This document shows positions 7,320-12,068 of a stretch of DNA of 12,068 nt, one piece after another. Source of the DNA: Acidimicrobiia bacterium (GTDB taxonomy: Bacteria; Actinomycetota; Acidimicrobiia; Spongiisociales; JAHEDJ01). Where the stretch lies: positions 1-12,068 of the forward strand of contig JAUVQS010000035.1 in NCBI GenBank assembly GCA_030598025.1. The letters are read 5' to 3'. A program made the translations under genes and the position numbers. Numbering within the stretch: position 1 is the stretch's first letter; each line of letters opens with the position of its first letter. The notes under the pieces are model-generated. The model had not been told where the DNA came from and did not search any database. It worked only from the letters and a program-made list of their open reading frames with translations.

Positions 7320-7369
7320 GGTGAATCCGGGGGGCCGCGGTCCGTTGTGGCGTCGAAGCTGAGATGCCA

Positions 7370-7375
7370 TACAAT
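7370..7375 (+). promoter_or_regulatory. Predicted -10 hexamer (TACAAT) for near-leaderless lnt mRNA
   Basis: TACAAT is followed by 8 nt and the ATG at 7384, placing the start of transcription at or within about two nucleotides of the ATG. A TTGTGG at 7345-7350 could be a -35 box, but the 19-bp spacing is long. Confidence 0.45.
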
Positions 7376-7383
7376 CGGACGCC

Positions 7384-8850
7384 ATGGTTTCGTTGTTCGT
7401 TGCCCTCACCGCCGCCTTGCTTGCCGTTCTCGGCTTTCCACCCTTCGGGCTGGGTTTTCTCACCGTGCCGGCGGTCGCCATGTTGCTGTGGGCGCTACGC
7501 AAGGCGCCGTCCCGATCGGTGGCGATCCTGGCGGGAGCCGCCTACAGCATCGTCTTCTTCGGTCTGCTCATGTGGTGGATAAGCAGAACGGAAGAGATTG
7601 CACTCCTGGCGCTGGCCATTGCGCAAGCCCCCTTCCTGGCGGGGTTCGGCTGGTTTGCCTTCAGTCGGCGCGAACTGCCCTTGTGGGCTTGGACCGGGGC
7701 CATCACCGGTGGTTGGGCACTCATGGAGATCTTGAGAGGCTGGATACCGTTTGGCGGGCTCACCTGGGGTGGACTCGGGTACTCGCTGGCCCCATACGCG
7801 CCCGCCCGGGGTGCCGCTGCGCTGATCGGGGTGGCTGGTTGGTCGCTGGTCATCGTGATGACGGCCGCGGTTGCCGTGCACCTCTTCGACCGGCGTGGCG
7901 ACACTCGACTGTTCCTCCTGCCGGTCGGACTGTGGGCTGTGCTGCTGACGGTCGGGGCGTTATGGCCGGCCGTCGCCGACGGGCCGGAACTGCGAGTAAC
8001 GGTCGTGCAGGGGAATACTCCCTGTGTTGAACATTGCGCCGGCGACCGGGTCGCTACCTATGAGAACCACCTCCGCATCACGGGCACCCTGCCGGCCGGT
8101 TCCGCCGATCTGGTCGTATGGGGGGAGAGCGCGACGGGCTTCAGCACAGATCCACTTCTCAACCCGGATGTTGCTGCGGCGATCAAACGTGAGGCCGGCC
8201 GCCTCGATTCGTACATCCTGGTCGGCGGAGACCGTCCACTGGGCGATGCACACTTCGTCAACGCCAACATGTTGTTTGACCCGGCCGGGACTTATCTCGG
8301 GGAGTACAACAAACGACATCCCGTTCCCTTCGGAGAGTACGTTCCCTGGCGATCAGTCTTCGGCCTGATCCCGGCCACCGACCGGGTTCCGCTCGACATG
8401 ATGCGCGGAGAGGGACCCGTTGTGTTCGACCTCGGCGCAGGCAAGATCGGGTCGATCATCTCCTTTGAGGGGTCCTTTGCCAGATACACCAGGGACCACG
8501 TTCGAGACGGCGCCCAACTGATGATCGTCGCAACCAACGAACGGAGTTACGGCATTGGTCCGGCGGCGGATCAGTTGATCGATATGACCAGGATGCATGC
8601 CGCAGAGAATGGAATCGACCTGATTCAGTCGGCCATTACCGGCAAGTCGGCCATCATCAAGGATGGTGGTGAGATCGCAGAGATCACCGATCTCTATGAG
8701 GAGGCGGTTATCAGCGGAACCGTGCGACTCCGGTCTTCCGGCAGAACGCTCTCCAACCTGTGGGGTGATTGGCTTTCCTGGCTCGCGGTGGCCGGACTGT
8801 TCGTCTACCTCGTGCGAGCGCGATTTGCTCGATATGCCCAAGGAATCTGA
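7384..8850 (+). CDS. lnt: Apolipoprotein N-acyltransferase, with Ser at the catalytic Cys position
   Basis: Membrane enzyme that adds the third acyl chain to the N-terminal Cys of lipoproteins. Length is 488 residues. Several hydrophobic segments fill residues 1-200 (FPPFG at 18-22 is typical), a nitrilase-type domain spans about 203-455, and a last membrane helix is near 465-487. Key residues line up with E. coli Lnt: Glu248 in WGESA (E267), Lys310 in EYNKRHPVPFGEY (K335), Glu318 (E343) and Glu362 (E389). The nucleophile, Cys387 in E. coli, is replaced by Ser360 (codon TCC at 8461-8463) in the segment SIISFEGSF. Spacing between the catalytic positions is close to that in E. coli, so the alignment is secure. 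The enzyme may be inactive, altered, or part of a lineage with an unusual nucleophile. The neighbouring CapA-family lipoprotein is a possible substrate. Confidence 0.9.
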   Translation: MVSLFVALTAALLAVLGFPPFGLGFLTVPAVAMLLWALRKAPSRSVAILAGAAYSIVFFGLLMWWISRTEEIALLALAIAQAPFLAGFGWFAFSRRELPLWAWTGAITGGWALMEILRGWIPFGGLTWGGLGYSLAPYAPARGAAALIGVAGWSLVIVMTAAVAVHLFDRRGDTRLFLLPVGLWAVLLTVGALWPAVADGPELRVTVVQGNTPCVEHCAGDRVATYENHLRITGTLPAGSADLVVWGESATGFSTDPLLNPDVAAAIKREAGRLDSYILVGGDRPLGDAHFVNANMLFDPAGTYLGEYNKRHPVPFGEYVPWRSVFGLIPATDRVPLDMMRGEGPVVFDLGAGKIGSIISFEGSFARYTRDHVRDGAQLMIVATNERSYGIGPAADQLIDMTRMHAAENGIDLIQSAITGKSAIIKDGGEIAEITDLYEEAVISGTVRLRSSGRTLSNLWGDWLSWLAVAGLFVYLVRARFARYAQGI

Positions 8851-8874
8851 TGTCCGAGACCTTCCCTTCAGCGT

Positions 8875-8940
8875 GCTCTCCCGCTTGCGGGGGAGCTGGC
8901 TCGCTGCGAAGCAGCGAGATGCGGAGCCGGACTGAGGGGG
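8875..8940 (+). repeat. Two-hairpin G-rich-tail repeat, copy B
   Basis: Hairpin 1 is GCTCTCCCGC (8875-8884) with GCGGGGGAGC (8887-8896), ten pairs including one wobble. CTGG-like linker follows, then hairpin 2, CTCGCTGC, a GAA loop and GCAGCGAG (8900-8918), a perfect 8-bp stem. The tail TGAGGGGG is at 8933-8940. It begins 25 bp after the lnt stop, in the orientation of lnt. The pattern recalls the intergenic palindromic repeats widespread in GC-rich bacteria. Confidence 0.65.
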
Positions 8941-8984
8941 TGTTGCAGCAGCGCAGTCTTGTTCCTGTCGGTGTCTTCTGGCTG

Positions 8985-9045
8985 CCCCCTCCGTCGTCGA
9001 ATTCTTCGGATTCGCCACCACCTCCCCCAGCTGCGCTGGTGGAGG
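8985..9045 (-). repeat. Two-hairpin G-rich-tail repeat, copy C
   Basis: Read on the minus strand: hairpin 1 is formed by CCTCC...GGAGG (9045-9021) with an inner CCAGC/GCTGG stem. A GTGG linker comes next, then hairpin 2, CGAAT with ATTCG (9014-8998), and the tail GGAGGGGG (8992-8985). It faces copy B and is oriented like the minus-strand aminotransferase gene that ends at 9309. Confidence 0.6.
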
Positions 9046-9126
9046 ACGTTTTGAGGCGTACAAGGTGTCGGATCCAAACCGCGACAGATCAGCTCGTGCG
9101 GGCGCGTCTCGGGCGACGTCGGAGCA

Positions 9127-9153
9127 GTGAAGGGCCACATAATGGCCCTTCAC
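9127..9153. repeat. Perfect 11-bp inverted repeat (candidate U-less terminator)
   Basis: GTGAAGGGCCA and TGGCCCTTCAC flank a 5-nt loop, CATAA. The perfect short-loop hairpin lies 156 bp downstream of the aminotransferase stop and also downstream of lnt. There is no T-run on either strand, so if it terminates transcription it does so without a U-tract. Confidence 0.6.
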
Positions 9154-9308
9154 ACACCGACTCCTGAGAACCCGAGGTCCTCGCCAGGGACAAGCCGGCG
9201 ATATGCAAGTTCTACGCCTGCATCTGCCCCAAGTCCACTTCTTCAGGGGACCGTTGAGCGAGCGTCAGTATTGACTAGTCACGGTCCGGACAATTGGAGT
9301 GACGGCGG

Positions 9309-10586
9309 CTATTTGCTCTCGTAGGCGGTAAGCGCCTCGTCGACGACCTCGATTGCCGCGTCGAGTTCGTCCGCCGTTGCAGTGAGCGGCGGTATGAACC
9401 GGATGACGTTGCCGTCCGGTCCGCAGGCAATCACGATCAGCTCATGCTCGAGTCCGTAGGCAGAGATGAACTGCATGGCGTCCGGATCAGGCGTGCGCAA
9501 CTCCCGGTCGGAAACCAACTCCACTCCGATCATCAGCCCCAAACCTCGCACGTCTCCGATCGTACGGTGGCGGGCCTTCACGTCCTCGAATCGCTCAAAG
9601 GCCCGCTTGGACAGGTCTCGTGCATGAGGGAGAAGCGGTTCCATCACGTCGATCACTTTGGCCGCGGCCGCGCAGGCGACGGGGTTCCCACCGAAGGTCG
9701 TGCCATGGGCACCGACCGGCCACTGGTTGATCATCTCAGCGGACGCTCCATAGGAACTCAGGGGCAGGCCGTTGGCGATTCCTTTTCCCATGACCATGAT
9801 GTCCGGTCGAATTCCGTAGTGATCGGCCGCGAACCAGTTGGCCGTGCGACCGAATCCGGTCTGCACCTCATCGAAGATGAGCATGATCCCGTGTTCGTCG
9901 GCCAGGTCTCGGAGGGCCTGGAGGAATCGGGGCGGTGCCGGGTAGTAGCCACCCTCGCCCTGGACCGGTTCAACGAGGAGGGCGGCGATGTTGTGCGGCA
10001 TGACTTCGTGTTTGAACTTCTTGGCGAGTTCGTCGAGGGCGAGATCGGTCGCGTCATCATCGGACATTCCCCAGCGATACGGGTGTGGGAAGCCGGTGAC
10101 GAACACCGAGCCAAGGATGGGGTGGTAGTTCTCGCGGTATTTGGCGTTGGAGGTCGTGTAGGCAACCGATCCCATCGTCCGTCCGTGGAATGCACCGCGA
10201 AACGCAATGACACCCTGGCGCTTCGTCACGTAGCGGGCGAGCTTGACGCCGGCTTCAACGGCCTCAGCACCCGAGTTGGCGAACCCGAACTTCTCGATGC
10301 CTTCGGGATTGATCCTCCGGAGGCGCTCGGCCAGGTCGACCATGGAGTCGTACCGAAACACACAACCGGCGTGAGCGAGTTTGCCCAGTTGCGCCTGCGC
10401 GGCGGCAACAACTTCAGGATGGTTGTGGCCGAGGTTGACGACGGCGGTTCCGCACGCGAAGTCGGCCCATCTGTTGCCGGCCGCGTCGTAGACCCAGGGT
10501 CCTTCGGCGTGGTCAATGTGTACATCGGTGTCGAAAGCCAGCATGGGCGCGACGGTGCTCTCGGAACGGCGCAGTAGATCGCCCAT
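9309..10586 (-). CDS. Class-III PLP-dependent aminotransferase (4-aminobutyrate / acetylornithine type)
   Basis: Cytoplasmic aminotransferase of 425 residues that would move an amino group, most often an omega-amino group, with pyridoxal phosphate. Family marks are NSGAEAVE (104-111, cofactor phosphate contact), VEPVQGEGG (205-213), IFDEVQTGFGRT (237-248, Asp239 holding the pyridine nitrogen), MGKGIANGLPLS (266-277, Lys268 as the Schiff-base lysine) and TTFGGNP (296-302). It is closest in feel to GabT-like proteins, but substrate prediction inside this class is unreliable. The start is firm: AAGGAG (minus strand, 10598-10593) stands 6 nt before the ATG. That classical ribosome binding site contrasts with the leaderless-looking starts elsewhere in the window. 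purM lies 165 bp upstream on the same strand; cotranscription is possible but not shown. Confidence 0.93.
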   Translation of the reverse strand: MGDLLRRSESTVAPMLAFDTDVHIDHAEGPWVYDAAGNRWADFACGTAVVNLGHNHPEVVAAAQAQLGKLAHAGCVFRYDSMVDLAERLRRINPEGIEKFGFANSGAEAVEAGVKLARYVTKRQGVIAFRGAFHGRTMGSVAYTTSNAKYRENYHPILGSVFVTGFPHPYRWGMSDDDATDLALDELAKKFKHEVMPHNIAALLVEPVQGEGGYYPAPPRFLQALRDLADEHGIMLIFDEVQTGFGRTANWFAADHYGIRPDIMVMGKGIANGLPLSSYGASAEMINQWPVGAHGTTFGGNPVACAAAAKVIDVMEPLLPHARDLSKRAFERFEDVKARHRTIGDVRGLGLMIGVELVSDRELRTPDPDAMQFISAYGLEHELIVIACGPDGNVIRFIPPLTATADELDAAIEVVDEALTAYESK

Positions 10587-10592
10587 CGGAGG

Positions 10593-10598
10593 CTCCTT
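10593..10598 (-). promoter_or_regulatory. Strong Shine-Dalgarno site of the aminotransferase gene
   Basis: AAGGAG on the minus strand (within AAAGGAG), 6 nt before the ATG at 10586. It is the only strong ribosome binding site I see in the window and it fixes this start. Confidence 0.8.
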
Positions 10599-10751
10599 TC
10601 GGTCGACTGTCGGGTGCGGTGGCGCACTGTGCGGTCAACGGGACTCGCACGACCGGGCGGGAGGTGGCCGCCTTCCCTCTCATTGTGCCACAGGAGAGTC
10701 GAGGCTGGCCCGGCGACACAGATGCGGCTCGGGATGCGGCCGAGAGCCTTG

Positions 10752-11768
10752 CTAGTTCACCAACGAGACTTCGGTCGGTCCCTCGACGACTCGGCCGATC
10801 AGATGTGCCCGGTGTCCATGACCCTTGAAAGCCTGCACTACGGCGTCGATCCCGGCGGGATCTACGACCGCGAGGTAACCGATTCCCATGTTGAAAACCC
10901 GGTACATCTCGTCGTCGACGACCGACCCCCATTGCTGGACCACCTCGAAGACGTTGGGCCTGGTCCAGGAGCTCTGGAATATTTCGGCACCGAATCCTTC
11001 CGGCAGGACACGAGCCAGGTTGCCGGGGATTCCGCCGCCCGTCACATGAGCGAACGCGCGGGCATAACCGGTGCCGGCCGCGGACAGAATGGCCGGTGAA
11101 TAGATGACCGAAGGCTCGAGAAGAACTTCTCCGATCGACCGGTCTTCGCCGGGGAAGCGATCGTCGAGCGAGCGATCACCGACGATGGCCCGCACCAGCG
11201 AGAACCCGTTGGAGCGCAGGCCGGGGCTCTCAACACCGATGACGGCATCATCGACGCGGACGGCGGTTCCGGTTAGTTCCTTGCCCTGTTCGACGACACC
11301 GAGGGCGGCGCCGGCCAGGTCCACATGATCGGCCTCGACAACTCCCGGGTGCTCAGCGGTTTCACCGCCGACGAGTGCGCAGCCCGCCAGCGAACAAGCC
11401 TCGGCCACAGAGGCAACGATGGTCTGATCCCTGACCGGGTCTATTCGTCCCACCGCCAGGTAATCGGTGAAGGCGATGGGGCGTGCGCCCACTGCGGCCA
11501 GATCGTCCACGCACATGGCGACGAGATCGTGCCCGACGCCCTGATATCGTCGGGTTCGGCGGGCCAGGTCCAGCTTGGTTCCGACGCCGTCGGTGCTCAT
11601 CATCAATACCGGGTTGGTGTACCCGTCGGGGATCGTGACACCGGCCGCAAAGCCTCCAAACCCGCCAACGACATTCTTGCCCCAGGTAGAGGTGACGGTC
11701 TCGGCAATTCCCGTGACCAGTTGGTCCGCTTTTTCGAGATCGACGCCCGCCTCGCGGTAGGTGGCCAC
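10752..11768 (-). CDS. purM: Phosphoribosylformylglycinamidine cyclo-ligase (AIR synthetase)
   Basis: Fifth step of de novo purine synthesis: ATP-dependent ring closure of FGAM to aminoimidazole ribotide, in the cytoplasm. Length is 338 residues, normal for PurM. Conserved segments are present in order: STDGVGTK (58-65), CVDDL and PIAFTDYLAVG (about 86-107), GGETAEHPG (124-132), SNGFSLVR (176-183), and HVTGGGIPGNLARVLP (231-246). The start codon is GTG at 11768, giving (M)ATYREAGVDL, the usual PurM opening. The GTG shares its first base with the last base of the purF stop (TAGTG), so translation is probably coupled to purF. Actinobacteria commonly keep these two genes together. Confidence 0.96.
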   Translation of the reverse strand: MATYREAGVDLEKADQLVTGIAETVTSTWGKNVVGGFGGFAAGVTIPDGYTNPVLMMSTDGVGTKLDLARRTRRYQGVGHDLVAMCVDDLAAVGARPIAFTDYLAVGRIDPVRDQTIVASVAEACSLAGCALVGGETAEHPGVVEADHVDLAGAALGVVEQGKELTGTAVRVDDAVIGVESPGLRSNGFSLVRAIVGDRSLDDRFPGEDRSIGEVLLEPSVIYSPAILSAAGTGYARAFAHVTGGGIPGNLARVLPEGFGAEIFQSSWTRPNVFEVVQQWGSVVDDEMYRVFNMGIGYLAVVDPAGIDAVVQAFKGHGHRAHLIGRVVEGPTEVSLVN

Positions 11769-12068
11769 TAGCGCCTCTCCAGTGTGAACTTGTCGTTCCG
11801 GTCATCGACCGGCGTCGGGTAGTCGCCGCTGAGGCAGGCGTTGCAGAATCCCAACTCCGAGCCGCCGGCTGAATCGTGCAATCCATCCAGCGATAGGTAG
11901 GCGAGGGAATCGGCGTCGAGGAAGTCTCGTATTTCGTCAACGGATAGCTGCGCGGCCAGCAGCCGAGACCTGTCGGAGGTGTCCATTCCGTAGTAGCACG
12001 GCCACCTATACGGCGGGGACGAGATGCGGAGATGAACTTCGAGAGCGCCCGCTTCGCGGACCATGCGA
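11768..12068 (-). CDS. purF: Amidophosphoribosyltransferase, C-terminal fragment (N-terminus beyond the window)
   Basis: Committing step of de novo purine synthesis: PRPP plus glutamine to phosphoribosylamine. Only the last 99 or so codons are inside the window. They carry the conserved C-terminal segments: RISSPPYRWPCYYGMDT, SVDEIRDFLDADSLAYLSLDGL and GFCNACLSGDYP. The Cys in WPCYYG and the CNAC pair have nearly the spacing of three of the four Fe-S cluster cysteines of the Bacillus subtilis enzyme. This should therefore be the oxygen-sensitive Fe-S type rather than the cluster-free E. coli type. The stop TAG overlaps the purM GTG by one base. Confidence 0.95.
   Translation of the reverse strand, partial: RMVREAGALEVHLRISSPPYRWPCYYGMDTSDRSRLLAAQLSVDEIRDFLDADSLAYLSLDGLHDSAGGSELGFCNACLSGDYPTPVDDRNDKFTLERR

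Larger units (their letters stand above)
8851..9308. other. Gene-free convergent intergenic region rich in palindromes
   Basis: This stretch lies between the stop codons of lnt and the aminotransferase. It holds two inverted copies of the two-hairpin repeat (8875-8940 and 8985-9045) and a perfect hairpin (9127-9153). I find no supported gene, tRNA or promoter in it; 9160-9308 shows nothing recognisable. Confidence 0.7.

Noticed and set aside
8875..9045. CRISPR array
   Set aside because: Only two copies, inverted rather than direct, with no spacers of regular length and no cas gene.
9160..9250. Short Cys-containing open frame (CKFYACICPK) in the convergent gap
   Set aside because: Very short, no start signal, no recognised family; probably chance.
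9271..9300. TTGACT as a -35 box of a plus-strand promoter
   Set aside because: No TANNNT at proper spacing, and it would only read into the 3' end of the minus-strand aminotransferase.
10680..10700. Minus-strand CACAAT as a separate promoter for the aminotransferase gene
   Set aside because: The first base departs from TANNNT and no -35 box is present; too weak to list as a feature.

Overview
The window looks like chromosomal DNA of a high-GC actinobacterium, most likely Acidimicrobiia-like. That placement rests on general sequence character (GC-rich codon use, GTG starts, start codons sitting directly behind a TANNNT hexamer, an actinobacterial-style Lnt and PurF/PurM), not on a marker gene. 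It is a housekeeping region. I see no phage, plasmid, CRISPR, rRNA, tRNA or insertion sequence.

Layout, left to right. A metallopeptidase of family M3 (minus, cut by the left edge) diverges from an SDR oxidoreductase (plus). The SDR converges on a TauE/SafE-type membrane transporter (minus) across a pair of 47-bp hairpin repeats. The transporter diverges from a small VOC/glyoxalase-fold protein (plus). After a hairpin-rich gap comes a CapA-family lipoprotein (plus), which converges with a YtcJ-type amidohydrolase (minus) so tightly that the stop codons overlap. The amidohydrolase is the second gene of a two-gene minus-strand operon led by an inositol-monophosphatase-family enzyme. That operon diverges from an apolipoprotein N-acyltransferase, lnt (plus). 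A 458-bp gene-free convergent gap full of palindromes follows. It is bounded on the right by a class-III aminotransferase (minus), then purM (minus), whose start overlaps the stop of purF (minus, cut by the right edge).

Two functional links are visible. purF and purM are de novo purine synthesis steps in a translationally coupled operon. Lnt would finish maturation of lipoproteins such as the CapA-family protein nearby, although this Lnt carries Ser where the catalytic Cys is expected. The other genes look like independent metabolic enzymes.

The most interesting signals are non-coding. First, all six start codons at the three divergent junctions have a TANNNT -10 hexamer ending 6 to 8 nt before the start, which predicts leaderless mRNAs. 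Second, a two-hairpin repeat family occurs three times, always downstream of a gene and in that gene's orientation. Third, a tandem pair of hairpins between two convergent genes keeps its fold through a compensatory change. I did not find a clear new multi-gene system.
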